DNA of 40,665 nucleotides from a virus (IMGVR_UViG_3300020000_000034:1-40665), one strand, 5' to 3'. Counted from the first letter of the stretch, positions 8,120 to 16,592 are shown. Made by a program: numbers and translations. The notes: generated from the letters alone by a model not told the origin.

Positions 8120-8691
8120 GTCAGGGCCCCTTTGTCGATGGCGTCGCGGATCGGCACGAAGGCGTCAGGCGGCAACTCGCGGAAGCTCTTCGCGCCGTTG
8201 CCGAAGCGAGAGAGTAGCTCGAACACTTCCGCCTGCTTGCCGTTGGCGTAAGCGGTCTGGAGGTCCGAGATCGTGCTTTGACGCAGCTTCACGATTTCCT
8301 CGGGTGAGGGTGCTGCCTTGGCCGCCTTGGGGGCCTTGACGGCCTTGGGCGGCGGGGGCGGAGCCTCGTCTTGATCCTCTTCCTCGGGTTCATCCACAGG
8401 CGGCGGCGGAGCGGCTTTCTTGGCGGCAGCAGCCTTGGCTAACGCCGCTTGCCGCAGGCGCTCGTCGTTCGCCTTCTGCTTTTCGGTGCGGGGTTTCTCC
8501 ACAGGCTTGCCCACAGGGTTATCCCCCGGTGGTGAGATAAATGTTTCGCCACTGTCGAACGGGTCAGGGCCCGGGCCCTGAGCCTCGTCGGAGGGGGCTG
8601 CGTGCGGCACGGGGTGATCTGCCGCAGCAAGTAGCCCTCGAATTTGGACAAGAATGCTGTGGAAGTTCGGGCCTTCAAAGCTCAGTTTCAC
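8116..8691 (-). CDS. Hypothetical protein with Ala/Lys/Pro linker
   Basis: 191 residues. A short N-terminal segment (MKLSFEGPNFHSIL) and a long charged Ala/Lys/Pro/Glu linker (about residues 50-130) lead to a helical C-terminal domain (KLRQSTISDLQTAYANG..FELLSRFGNGAKSF). This arrangement is seen in uncharacterised phage replication-region proteins. The helical domain with a flexible tether may bind DNA or a replication partner, which is inference only. It overlaps the upstream gene by 17 bases and the downstream gene by ATGA. Confidence 0.6.
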   Translation of the reverse strand: MKLSFEGPNFHSILVQIRGLLAAADHPVPHAAPSDEAQGPGPDPFDSGETFISPPGDNPVGKPVEKPRTEKQKANDERLRQAALAKAAAAKKAAPPPPVDEPEEEDQDEAPPPPPKAVKAPKAAKAAPSPEEIVKLRQSTISDLQTAYANGKQAEVFELLSRFGNGAKSFRELPPDAFVPIRDAIDKGALT

Positions 8692-8932
8692 TGGTCGTCT
8701 CCTTGGTTTCAGTTGCGAGGATAGTTTCGGTGATCTTGGTCTTGGCGGCGTCGATGGCGTTCTTGACGCTGCGGGGCATGGCGCTCATCCACGGGCGATA
8801 GACGACCTTGTACTCTGCCACCTCGACCACGTCGCGGGTGGCGCGGTCGAAGTGGACGAAATAGCAGCGAAGTTCGCTGTCCGTCACCTTGATGGTGACG
8901 TGCTTTGGATTTCGGATGCTAGGGTCTTTCAC
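8675..8932 (-). CDS. Small hypothetical protein
   Basis: 85 residues. The GTG at 8932 is chosen because it overlaps the stop of the helicase gene as GTGA, the coupling pattern of this operon; the longer open frame upstream is an antisense-type artefact inside the helicase gene. The N-terminal half looks like a small beta fold (HVTIKVTDSELRCYFVHFD) and the C-terminal half is helical and Thr/Glu-rich. No family recognised. Confidence 0.6.
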   Translation of the reverse strand: MKDPSIRNPKHVTIKVTDSELRCYFVHFDRATRDVVEVAEYKVVYRPWMSAMPRSVKNAIDAAKTKITETILATETKETTSETEL

Positions 8933-10290
8933 GCTGTTTTTCCTTCGTCGAACAGTTGGGTGAAGTCCCGGGCCTTGCGGACGAGAAGCCCGTTGATGAG
9001 GTCGTCGATGGTCCCGCTGGCGGAAAGCATGCGGGCCACTACTCCGTCCTTCTGGCCGATCCGGTGCACGCGACACGCGGCTTGCGCGTTGTCCATCGGG
9101 GTCCAGCTACTCTCCACAAACACGACATCGGAGCATTTGCATTTGGGCCCCACGAGAGTGATCGCGGTTCCGGCCGCCTGAATGTTGCCGACGAACACGC
9201 GGCACCGTGGATCGCTCAGGAACTTATCGACGGCTTCTTCGCGCTCTCGCGGGGTAGACTGGCCGGTGAGGACCGCAGGGGCGTATTCCCCAAGCTGGTT
9301 CTTCAGGGCGGTAATCACATCGAGGTGGTGCGCGAACACCAGCACCTTGCGATCCTCGGGGAGATTTTCGAGCATGTCGATGATGTAGTCGGTTGCGCCC
9401 CTGAGCTTCGCGAGCCCCAGCATCCGGCGCAGCGTCATCAGCGAAGCGTCGGAAGCGACCCGGCGCAGGGCATCGGTCAAATCCTCTTCGGGCGTGCCCG
9501 TCGCGCTTTGCCGGGTGACGGCACTGTTCAGCCGTTCGAGGTCCATCACGGACAGGTGCCCGGCGTCCAACGGCACGGGTATCTGGTCCCACAGGATCGG
9601 CGGCAAGTCCTTGAAAACCTCATCCTTGCGGACACGCATCATGAACGGCGCGATCAGTTTCTTGAGGACGTCGAGGTTCTTGGACCCCTCGATGATCCGG
9701 ACCATCGGGCCCCCGCCAAACGAGCGGTGCGTCACCTTGCAGAACTTCTCCTCGTACTCGTGCCGGGGCATGTTGATGCCCTTCGGCCAGCAGATCGACA
9801 GCAGCGTGTAGAGTTCTCCCGCGTGGTTCTTCATGGGGGTGCCGCTGAGGGGGGTGATGTCGCCCAGCCTCGGGGCCGCGCGCCGCAGGGCATTCACCCG
9901 GTTGTTGGAAGGCGCGTTGAAGGCCTGAGCCTCGTCGATGGCGGTCATGTCAAAGGAGGCCCCCAGCGCCAGCGCCGCCGGGATCGCGCCGTTGGCTTGG
10001 GACATGAGGCCGTGGCTCACGATGAAGAAGTGCGCGGGCTTCTTGAGGTCGGCGGCCGAGTTGACGATGACGAAGGTGTAGCCCGGGGCCCAGAGACCTA
10101 TTTCGCGTTTCCAGACCAGCTTGGCGCTGGCGGGACAGAGTATCAGGACGCGCTTGGCGCGGCGGATCAAGACGGCTTCGATAAACGTGCGGGTCTTGCC
10201 GATACCCATGTCGAGCCCAAGATAGGTCGGGATTTTCTCCGCGATCCGCATGGCTCCGGTGTGCTGGTGGGGGAAGAGGGGCTTGCTCAT
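8929..10290 (-). CDS. SNF2-like superfamily 2 helicase/ATPase
   Basis: 453 residues. Motifs in order: PHQHTGAM (Q-like), Walker A GLDMGIGKT at 25-33, VLILCPASAKLVW (Ia), DEAQ at 119-122 (motif II), LSGTPMKN near 148 (motif III), and near the C-terminus a helicase-C half with VLVFAHH, VFVGNIQAAGTAITL and QAACRVHRIGQ (V/VI). This is the compact SNF2-type ATPase common in phage replication modules. It translocates on DNA and may aid replication-fork processing or recombination. Its ATG overlaps the upstream stop as ATGA. Confidence 0.9.
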   Translation of the reverse strand: MSKPLFPHQHTGAMRIAEKIPTYLGLDMGIGKTRTFIEAVLIRRAKRVLILCPASAKLVWKREIGLWAPGYTFVIVNSAADLKKPAHFFIVSHGLMSQANGAIPAALALGASFDMTAIDEAQAFNAPSNNRVNALRRAAPRLGDITPLSGTPMKNHAGELYTLLSICWPKGINMPRHEYEEKFCKVTHRSFGGGPMVRIIEGSKNLDVLKKLIAPFMMRVRKDEVFKDLPPILWDQIPVPLDAGHLSVMDLERLNSAVTRQSATGTPEEDLTDALRRVASDASLMTLRRMLGLAKLRGATDYIIDMLENLPEDRKVLVFAHHLDVITALKNQLGEYAPAVLTGQSTPREREEAVDKFLSDPRCRVFVGNIQAAGTAITLVGPKCKCSDVVFVESSWTPMDNAQAACRVHRIGQKDGVVARMLSASGTIDDLINGLLVRKARDFTQLFDEGKTA

Positions 10291-10757
10291 AGGGGCCTCT
10301 GGCGCATTCCGGGGACATCACGGTGTTCGTCATAGCTCACGTCGCGCTGCGACCAGCCGACGTTGACCTGCACGCCTTCGGGCTGGACCCACAGGTGCCA
10401 CTTGTTGGTGGTGTCCACCTTGCGGCTTTCGGCCGGATAGAGTTCCACGGCCTCGCGCTCAGGACCCGCGATCTCGTTCTTGATCTGCTGGAAGTGCCGC
10501 CAGTCCTTGACCATCCCGCCGTCGCGGCGGCGGATGTTCAAATGGAGGCAGCCGGGGTGGTACTCCTCGACGGCGATCTGGTAGATGTCGTTGGCGTAGA
10601 ACCGGCAGCGATCATTATAATCCTGCAAAAAGGCCCGGGCCGTAGCTTCGTCATAGCCATAGTGAGCCATGACCTCGGTGATCAGTTTGGGGTTCATCGG
10701 CTCGAAATCCTCGGGACCGATTTCGGTCAGCGGCTTCCAGTGTCGGGGGGCCTTCAC
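10287..10757 (-). CDS. DUF7694-like phage protein
   Basis: 156 residues from GTG 10757, which overlaps the resolvase stop as GTGA. The block DWRHFQQIKNEIAGPEREAV followed by ELYPAESRKVDTTNKWHLW is characteristic of a small phage domain I know as DUF7694; its function is unknown. Upstream are helical segments and LHLNIRRRDGG. The position between resolvase and helicase suggests a replication or recombination accessory role. Confidence 0.65.
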   Translation of the reverse strand: MKAPRHWKPLTEIGPEDFEPMNPKLITEVMAHYGYDEATARAFLQDYNDRCRFYANDIYQIAVEEYHPGCLHLNIRRRDGGMVKDWRHFQQIKNEIAGPEREAVELYPAESRKVDTTNKWHLWVQPEGVQVNVGWSQRDVSYDEHRDVPGMRQRPL

Positions 10758-11248
10758 GCGAATACCTCCGGTTCGCTGGCTCCGCCAGCGGTGCGAGGGA
10801 TGATGCACTTGACGTAGTACCAGTCACCGATCAGCAAAGCCTCTGCTCTATCGGCGTCTTTCTTGCGGTCGAGGTGCCGGTTGTGTTCCGGCCACTTCCG
10901 GATGGCGAGGGCCCGGCCGGGTTCCTTGTCCCGGCCAAGCCCGTGGTGGGCCTTCCACTGGGAGGGCGTCACGAGCGTCAGCGGGAGCCTCAGGGCCCCG
11001 GCGACGCCGTGGATGATGCCGACGCCCATCCCGAACTTGAACGTGCTGGAGAGGCCCTGAAGCGGCATGGCGTGGACGTTCTCGACGACCATCCTCTCCA
11101 CCTTCATGTCCTGCAGGGCGTGCGCGAACGCGACGGCATCCAGCATACCGTTGACGGTGCGGATGTCGTCCACGAACACGGGCGTGTGATCGTGGAACAC
11201 GGCGATGGCGGCATGGACAGCCCCGGGGTCGATGGCGGCGAAAATCAT
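10754..11248 (-). CDS. RuvC-like Holliday-junction resolvase
   Basis: 164 residues. RNase H-fold catalytic acids are visible: Asp7 in FAAIDPGAVHAA, Glu56 in MVVENVHAMP, and Asp131/Asp133 in KKDADRAEALLIG. TPSQWK and the final D-x-D-x-x-E-A-L arrangement match RuvC-type nucleases. Role: resolving branched replication or recombination intermediates before packaging. Start 11248 (MIFAAIDPG) is preferred over 11260 because it overlaps the stop of the small membrane-protein gene as ATGA. Confidence 0.85.
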   Translation of the reverse strand: MIFAAIDPGAVHAAIAVFHDHTPVFVDDIRTVNGMLDAVAFAHALQDMKVERMVVENVHAMPLQGLSSTFKFGMGVGIIHGVAGALRLPLTLVTPSQWKAHHGLGRDKEPGRALAIRKWPEHNRHLDRKKDADRAEALLIGDWYYVKCIIPRTAGGASEPEVFA

Positions 11249-11346
11249 AGGGCCCGCCATTCGGCGATCAGCAGCGCGTACAGCGACACCACGAGCGCCA
11301 CGGTGATCGCGGCGGCGAGGACGGCGATAACGTCGATGCTATCCAT
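11245..11346 (-). CDS. 33-residue single-pass membrane peptide
   Basis: ATG 11346 is preceded by AGGAT nine bases upstream and overlaps the preceding gene's TAG; the stop overlaps the resolvase ATG as ATGA. The peptide is MDSIDVIAVLAAAI, then a further hydrophobic run to about residue 27, ending IAEWRAL: one transmembrane helix with an acidic N-terminus. The coupling at both ends and the fit to the operon pattern are the evidence that it is translated. Function unknown; too short to assign a family. Confidence 0.65.
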   Translation of the reverse strand: MDSIDVIAVLAAAITVALVVSLYALLIAEWRAL

Positions 11347-11647
11347 TTTCGATCATCCTGCGGGCACGGCCTTTTTTCGGGTCGAGCTTGAAATCGCGGA
11401 CGAGGGCGTCCATCGGCGTTTCGATAAGCCCCTCCGCCTGCGCCAGCGCGAACAGCGCCGGGGCCCAAGCCCCGGGGATCGAGTTCCGGGTGGACCAGCC
11501 CTGAATGGTGTCCACGCCCGGCGGGAAGAACCCGCGCGCCATCAGCTTGTCCGTCAGGGGCCCGACGCCGCCGAGTTTCTCGATGATGTCCCGCACCTTC
11601 CACACCGGGGCGGACGGGGCGAAGAGGATACGCTCACGCTTCGGCAT
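11339..11647 (-). CDS. carph-isopro/YdaS-like HTH DNA-binding protein
   Basis: 102 residues. The central region (VRDIIEKLGGVGPLTDKL, then TIQGWSTRNSIPGAWAPALF) follows the carph-isopro pattern: GG-x-x-x-L-T, a recognition helix before W, then I-P and a final helix. This is a Cro/YdaS-type helix-turn-helix. It is the second gene of the leftward operon and close to the divergent promoters, so control of the early switch is a reasonable inference. An AGGAG site lies seven bases before ATG 11647. Confidence 0.7.
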   Translation of the reverse strand: MPKRERILFAPSAPVWKVRDIIEKLGGVGPLTDKLMARGFFPPGVDTIQGWSTRNSIPGAWAPALFALAQAEGLIETPMDALVRDFKLDPKKGRARRMIENG

Positions 11648-11648
11648 T

Positions 11649-11936
11649 TCATTTCTCCTGTAGCTTGACGGTCTTAAAGTGGGTCTTCTTGAGGAACGGC
11701 GCGATCACATCGGCACCGAAGGTTTCTTCAAGGGCTTTACGATCCAGCGTCTCGCGGCTACCGGGAATGATTACGGCGGTGTGCTGGTCGCCTTCGAGGC
11801 TTGCGCCTTCAGCCAAGAGCATGTCGCGCAGTTCGTCGGCGCGGCCCTGCATGATCTTGATCTCTTCGCGGGTGGCGGCGAGTTCGTCGGCGGGGTGGAT
11901 GTTGGGTCGTTCGACTTGAGTTTTCTTGGCGGCCAT
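11649..11936 (-). CDS. Small charged hypothetical protein, first gene of leftward operon
   Basis: 95 residues from ATG 11936 with a strong AAAAGGAAC ribosome site, the same as that of the ssDNA-binding protein. An N-terminal amphipathic coiled-coil-like helix (ADELAATREEIKIMQGRADE) is followed by a small domain ending FLKKTHFKTVKLQEK. The upstream in-frame start at 11993 would overlap the promoter and is rejected. Being first after an early promoter, it is probably made early and abundantly. No family recognised. Confidence 0.7.
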   Translation of the reverse strand: MAAKKTQVERPNIHPADELAATREEIKIMQGRADELRDMLLAEGASLEGDQHTAVIIPGSRETLDRKALEETFGADVIAPFLKKTHFKTVKLQEK

Positions 11937-11965
11937 CACGGTGTTCCTTTTGTCGGTGTATGGGA

Positions 11966-11993
11966 GTTGTATCACGCAGAAAAGCATTGTCAA
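11966..11993 (-). promoter_or_regulatory. Leftward early promoter
   Basis: Minus strand TTGACA (11993-11988) is followed after 16 bases by TACAAC (11971-11966), and then about 30 bases later by the ATG at 11936. It drives the whole leftward operon. Its -35 box overlaps that of the rightward promoter on the other strand by five bases. Confidence 0.65.
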
Positions 11994-12015
11994 CCCCTTT
12001 TTTGTGGGGTATATT
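11987..12015 (+). promoter_or_regulatory. Rightward promoter of DNA polymerase operon
   Basis: TTGTCA (11987-11992) is followed after exactly 17 bases by TATATT (12010-12015), a near-consensus sigma70-type promoter with a start near 12022 and the polymerase ATG at 12040. The spacer carries a C4-T6 run flanked by G4. Confidence 0.75.
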
Positions 12016-12039
12016 CGTTGACCCTACCGGAGCCCCCAC

Positions 12040-14016
12040 ATGCCGCGCCCCACACATGATTTGCATTTCGACTTCGAGACCTACTGCGATCTGGACCTGA
12101 AGAAAGTCGGCGTCCACCGCTACGTCGCGGACCCGTCCTTTCGCGTGATGTGCGTGGCGTGGAAGATGGACAGCCAGCCGGGCAAGTCCGCCATTGTCGG
12201 CAACCGCCTGCCGCCCTCTTTCCTGCAGGCCCTGCAGAACGTGGACGTGCAGGGCCACGCCTTCAACGCCGCGTTCGAGACGGCCGTGCTGGAGCGGCTG
12301 GGGGTGTTCGTCGCCATACCCATCAAATGCACCATGCAAAGGGCCTTGGCCTATGGGCTTCCCGGCAGGCTTGAACAGGCGGCGGCAGCGTTAGGGTTGG
12401 CTTCGCAGAAGGACATGGCGGGCCACCGGTTGATGCTCCGCATGTCGCGGCCACAGAAACCGGGCGATGGGCCGTGGACCATAGGAGACTACGACGCGCT
12501 GACAATCTACTGCGAAAAAGACGTCGAAGCCGAGGCGGCGCTGTCGGACGCGATCCCCGAATTGCAGCCTGACGAAGACGAGCTTTCGAGGCTCGACGCT
12601 CTCATGAATACGTCCGGCGAACTGGGGACGGATTTGCACCGGGTGCTGGATTTGAAGCTGGCCGCCGAGGCCGCCGAGAAGGAGGATGCGGCACGCTGCG
12701 CGGTCCTGACTGCTGGCGCAGTTACCTCTCCGGGGACGCAGACGGCAAGGCTGTTGGCGTGGCTGGCGTCGAAGGGCTGTAGCCTCGTAGATACGACGCG
12801 GGCCACCATCGAAGAAGCCCTGCTTAACTTCGCGACGGCACCGCCGGGGCTGATGGACAACGTGGTCGAAGTGCTTCAGATCAGGCTGCGGATGGCCCGG
12901 GCCTCGACGCGCAAGCTGGAACGCATGACGGCGATGACGGGCCACGGCGGAGGGCTCCGGGGCCAGTTCCAGTTTTGCGGGGCCGGTCGAACCGGCCGCT
13001 GGTCGGGGCGGGGCGTGCAAGTCCAGAACCTGCCGCGCATCCCCAAGGGCTTCGATCCGGATTTGTTTTGCGACATGGCCCGGGCCGCCACGTCGCCGCG
13101 CGCCGTCGGCGCGTTAAACGCGATCACGTCGGCACCGATACTGGATTGCGTCTCGTGGTCGCTGCGGTCCTGCCTGAAGGCGACCGACGATCAGAAACTT
13201 CTTTGGTCGTTCGACTTCTCGCAGATCGAGGCCCGTGTCCTCGCGTGGCTCGCGGGGCAGCAGGACATTCTCGCGGTGTTCGCGGCAGGCGACGACGTCT
13301 ACGTCTGGGCGGCGGCGCAGTTCGGCTCGAAGGACCGGCAACTGGGGAAGGTATTGGTGCTGGCGCTGGGCTTCGGCATGGGCGCGACCAAGCTGCGGGA
13401 AACCGCCCTGAAGAGCTACGGCGTGCGGCTCACGTCGGGGGAAGCCGAGAAGTTCAAGAATGTCTGGCGGCAGGCCAACCACCACATCGTCAGCTTCTGG
13501 TCCGAGATAGATCATGCGGCGCGGCAAGCCATCTTCCGGCGGGGGACGGTCTATGCCGTCGGGGGCTCTGGCGTCGCGTTCGTCTGCACGCCCAAGACGC
13601 TTCAAATGCGATTGCCGTCGGGGCGAGTTCTCTACTATCACAAGCCTCGTCTCGACGCGGTCAGCGGCAGCATCGTGTACTGGGGTGCCGAGGTCGGCGG
13701 CCGGTGGGTCGAGCAACGTACATGGGGCGGCAAGCTGGCCGAGAACGCCACTCAAGCGGCGGCGCGGGACATCATGTCGGAGGCGATGCTTCGCGGCTAC
13801 CGGCGGCACGCGCTGGTGCCGTGCATGACGGTCCACGACGAACTGGTCTACCCGCTACCAACAGGCTCGTCGCTGGCGGCAGTCTCGTCCCTAATGAACG
13901 CCTTGATGCTGGAAGCGCCGCCTTGGGCGGGCGGGTTGCCGCTGGCGGGCGAACACAAGATCATGCGTCGCTACGGTATTGCGGCGTCATATATGGCGAT
14001 TGCAAAAGGACCCTGA
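12040..14016 (+). CDS. Family A DNA polymerase with 3'-5' exonuclease
   Basis: 658 residues. N-terminal exonuclease: HFDFETY with Asp11 and Glu13 (Exo I), plus a YCEKDVEAE Exo III-like segment near 160. Polymerase palm: motif A FDFSQIEAR with Asp392, motif B R433-x3-K437 followed by LGFGMG, motif C VHDELV with His599-Asp600-Glu601. In motif B the position of Taq Phe667 is Leu and that of Tyr671 is Phe445, a pattern common in phage enzymes. No 5'-nuclease domain is present. Phage replicative polymerase. GGAG at 12028 serves as ribosome site. Confidence 0.95.
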   Translation: MPRPTHDLHFDFETYCDLDLKKVGVHRYVADPSFRVMCVAWKMDSQPGKSAIVGNRLPPSFLQALQNVDVQGHAFNAAFETAVLERLGVFVAIPIKCTMQRALAYGLPGRLEQAAAALGLASQKDMAGHRLMLRMSRPQKPGDGPWTIGDYDALTIYCEKDVEAEAALSDAIPELQPDEDELSRLDALMNTSGELGTDLHRVLDLKLAAEAAEKEDAARCAVLTAGAVTSPGTQTARLLAWLASKGCSLVDTTRATIEEALLNFATAPPGLMDNVVEVLQIRLRMARASTRKLERMTAMTGHGGGLRGQFQFCGAGRTGRWSGRGVQVQNLPRIPKGFDPDLFCDMARAATSPRAVGALNAITSAPILDCVSWSLRSCLKATDDQKLLWSFDFSQIEARVLAWLAGQQDILAVFAAGDDVYVWAAAQFGSKDRQLGKVLVLALGFGMGATKLRETALKSYGVRLTSGEAEKFKNVWRQANHHIVSFWSEIDHAARQAIFRRGTVYAVGGSGVAFVCTPKTLQMRLPSGRVLYYHKPRLDAVSGSIVYWGAEVGGRWVEQRTWGGKLAENATQAAARDIMSEAMLRGYRRHALVPCMTVHDELVYPLPTGSSLAAVSSLMNALMLEAPPWAGGLPLAGEHKIMRRYGIAASYMAIAKGP

Positions 14017-14028
14017 GAGGCAGATTAT

Positions 14029-14081
14029 GAGGGTTCGCCCTCAAAAGAAAACGGCCTTCGCGGGGGCTGCGAAGGCCGTTT
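14029..14081 (+). terminator. Two hairpins after the polymerase gene
   Basis: First a short hairpin, GAGGG-TTCG-CCCTC (14029-14042), then a 13-bp perfect stem (14049-14061 with 14069-14081, seven-base loop). The plus strand has only TTT after the large stem while the minus strand would have a T-rich tail. It may act as a partial terminator or attenuator between polymerase and primase-helicase, or as an RNA-processing/stability element. The rest of 14017-14150 shows no gene. Confidence 0.55.
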
Positions 14082-14150
14082 GAGAACAAGCTCCGGACCC
14101 TACCAAAAGACCGGAACTCAACCACCCAACCGACAAAGAAGGATAGTCAC

Positions 14151-16424
14151 ATGGCTAACCATACAGAGGCCTCGCGGTTCCTCCAAGCGGTTTTTCCTGA
14201 CCATGCGGAACACGCTATTTTCGCCAACCTTCATCCGCCTGCAGCTACGCGCGATTATACTGCTCTGGACGGCACGCGCGATTGCTACTGGAGCGTGGCG
14301 GCTTTTGATCGAGGACACCTCTCGCGCACCACCGATAAAGCCTTGGAAGTTCGAGCCCTAGTGATCGACGACGTCGGCACGAAGGTCAAAGGGCCCGCCG
14401 TGCTGGGGGCCATCGGAGCCCCGACGGCTGTCGTCGAAACGTCGGCAGGCAACTACCAATGGGTCTACCGGCTGGACCCTGCGGTCCCGGTGGCGGACTG
14501 GGCGCGGTTCTTCGCTTCGGTGGAGTTTCTCGTGGGCACCAAGCTGGAGGGTCGCGACGCGGTGCATCTGTTCCGGCTTCCGATGGGCGTGAACACCAAG
14601 AAAGGCCGGGGCGGTTTTAAGGTGCGGCTGGCCGAGGCGATACAGGGGCTCGCGATGGACCCTGCGACCGTCGATCCGGTGCAGGTGGCGCGGTCAAGCA
14701 CGGCAGGGAGCGTCGGCGGCGGGGACATGGATATCAAAAAGCTGCGGGCCCTGATGGCTCTTATACCCAACGATCTCGACGACAGGGGCGAGTGGATCGA
14801 AGTGGCCCACGGGCTCAAGGCGCTTTGCGAGAACGATGCCGACGGGCTGGTGGTGTTCGACGAGTGGTCGGCGGGACATGCGAGCTACGACGCCGAGGAG
14901 ACGCGGCGGGTATGGGATAGCCTTGGGACCGGCGGGCTGCGGTCGAAGGGTGGGCGTCTCAGGGCCCGGGCCGAGGGCTCGAACCCGCAGGGTTTTGCAT
15001 CTCTGGTGTTCGACGATGATCCGCCGCCGCCGCCGCCTCCACCGGCAGCGCCGGTGGCTGGGGCTCTTCCCACCCATCCCACGCACTGGTCGATGTCTGC
15101 CGACGTGTCCCGGGCGGAGAGGGGACGTCTGGGGTGGATCAACGGGGCTGCGGGGTCATGGGCCATGTTCGATCCCGTGATGCTGCGCTGGGTGATCTCG
15201 ACGAACGAGGCGGCGCTTCACGAGGCGGTGCGGGAGAGCATCAGTCGGCATCTGCTGGGGACGGACCCGAAGATGACGGCGCAACTGCTCAAGGCGGGCT
15301 GGCATCATGCTGTGGCTTCGCTGGTACGGCTGCGGCCGTCGCTCTGTCTCGAACGAGACGCGTTCGACGCCAACCGTGATCTTCTGGGGCTGCCGGGTTT
15401 TGTTCTGGAGATGGACGCGATGGGGCTGGGCGTGACGGGAAGGCCCGGGGCCCCGAAGGACTTCGTGACGAGGAGCACTTCCACGAAGATCGCACCGGCA
15501 GGCGCAAAGGGAAAATACTGGGAGAAGTTTTTGGACGACTTCACGCAGAAGGACCCGGAGCTTCGCCGCTGGTGGCAGGTGTTCTGCGGTTATTGCCTGT
15601 CGGGCCATACAAGCGAGCATGTGGTTGTCTTTGTCTATGGGCCCGGCGGCAACGGCAAGAGCGTGTTTTTGGACATGATCGGCGAGGTGATGGGGGACTA
15701 TCATGAGCGGGCGGATCACCGGGTATTCATGGACAGCAAGGGCGGCAAGCATCTGGCTCCTCTGGCGGTGCTTGAGGGGGCTCGTCTGGTTACGGTTCCT
15801 GACGTGGCTGTTGGTGCGACTTGGGACATGGGGCTGGTCAAGCAGGCGTCGGGCGGTGGGGCCATTACGGCAAACCGCATGCGGCAGGACCCGACGACGT
15901 TTGTGCCGCAGTTCAAGATCGTCATGGCGGGCAACGAGAAGCCTCGTCTGGATACGGTCGATGATGGCGTTCGACGTCGCATGCGGCTGGTACCCGCGCT
16001 GTTTCGGCCCAAAGCGGTCGATGTGGGGCTAGTGGACAAGCTGCGAGGGGAGAAGGCTGAGATATTGCGGTGGATGGTGGACGGCTGGGTCGGCTGGGCG
16101 GCGGGGGGCCTTCCGGCATGCCGGGCGATCCATGACGCAACCGAGGAGTATCTCGACAATGCCGACGTTTTTGGGCGGTGGCGGAAGGAGTTTATTATGG
16201 ACGTTGGGGGCCGCGTGGCGGTGAAGGACAGGGTCTACGTTGGTGAGGCTTTCAAGACGTGGGAGGCTTTTCGGGAAGACAACAAGAGCCATGCGACGGG
16301 CCCTCACACGTCGCAGGAGTTGGGGACCAAACTCCGAGAGGGCGGGTATGTGGTGGATCGGGATAGGCATGGAAAGTACATCGAGGGTGTTGCGTTGAAA
16401 ACCAAACCCAAAAAGGTATTCTGA
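14151..16424 (+). CDS. Primase-helicase (D5/P4-type, superfamily 3)
   Basis: 757 residues, AAGGA ribosome site nine bases upstream. The N-terminal about 190 residues resemble RepB-like/archaeo-eukaryotic primase folds (ALVIDDVGTK, VETSAGNYQWVYRL, HLFRLPMGVNTK). A PriCT-2-like domain lies at about 200-265 (LRALMALIPNDLDDRGEW, HASYDAEETRRVW). After a proline run comes the D5 N-like region and SF3 helicase: Walker A GPGGNGKS at 497-504, and downstream MAGNEKPRLDTVDDGVRRRM (sensor/arginine finger). It primes and unwinds DNA for the polymerase. Three-domain fusion of normal length. Confidence 0.9.
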   Translation: MANHTEASRFLQAVFPDHAEHAIFANLHPPAATRDYTALDGTRDCYWSVAAFDRGHLSRTTDKALEVRALVIDDVGTKVKGPAVLGAIGAPTAVVETSAGNYQWVYRLDPAVPVADWARFFASVEFLVGTKLEGRDAVHLFRLPMGVNTKKGRGGFKVRLAEAIQGLAMDPATVDPVQVARSSTAGSVGGGDMDIKKLRALMALIPNDLDDRGEWIEVAHGLKALCENDADGLVVFDEWSAGHASYDAEETRRVWDSLGTGGLRSKGGRLRARAEGSNPQGFASLVFDDDPPPPPPPPAAPVAGALPTHPTHWSMSADVSRAERGRLGWINGAAGSWAMFDPVMLRWVISTNEAALHEAVRESISRHLLGTDPKMTAQLLKAGWHHAVASLVRLRPSLCLERDAFDANRDLLGLPGFVLEMDAMGLGVTGRPGAPKDFVTRSTSTKIAPAGAKGKYWEKFLDDFTQKDPELRRWWQVFCGYCLSGHTSEHVVVFVYGPGGNGKSVFLDMIGEVMGDYHERADHRVFMDSKGGKHLAPLAVLEGARLVTVPDVAVGATWDMGLVKQASGGGAITANRMRQDPTTFVPQFKIVMAGNEKPRLDTVDDGVRRRMRLVPALFRPKAVDVGLVDKLRGEKAEILRWMVDGWVGWAAGGLPACRAIHDATEEYLDNADVFGRWRKEFIMDVGGRVAVKDRVYVGEAFKTWEAFREDNKSHATGPHTSQELGTKLREGGYVVDRDRHGKYIEGVALKTKPKKVF

Positions 16425-16428
16425 TGGC

Positions 16429-16547
16429 GAATGATGTACATGGTGTACATGAAAACCATTACGCGCGTAAGAAAAATCTAGTCTCATTATAGGACCACAT
16501 CATTCTTATGGCGGGAATGGTTTTCGTGTACACCATGTACATCATTC
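16429..16547. repeat. 32-bp near-perfect inverted repeat, candidate operator or origin
   Basis: The left arm (16429-16460) and right arm (16516-16547) are complementary over 32 bases with a single T-G wobble, separated by 55 bases. Each arm holds two TGTACA-type palindromic words about nine bases apart. It lies between the primase-helicase gene and the small HTH gene, in an otherwise empty 168-base gap. It lacks the T run of a terminator. Confidence 0.85.
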
Positions 16548-16592
16548 CCGATTTGGGCTGCTGCTGGAGTGGACGCGAGGGGGAGGTTTACA

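Noticed and set aside
8956-10335. Long open frame on the plus strand opposite the SNF2-like helicase gene
   Set aside because: GC-rich antisense frame with His/Arg/Val-rich composition and no domains; the opposite strand carries all helicase motifs.
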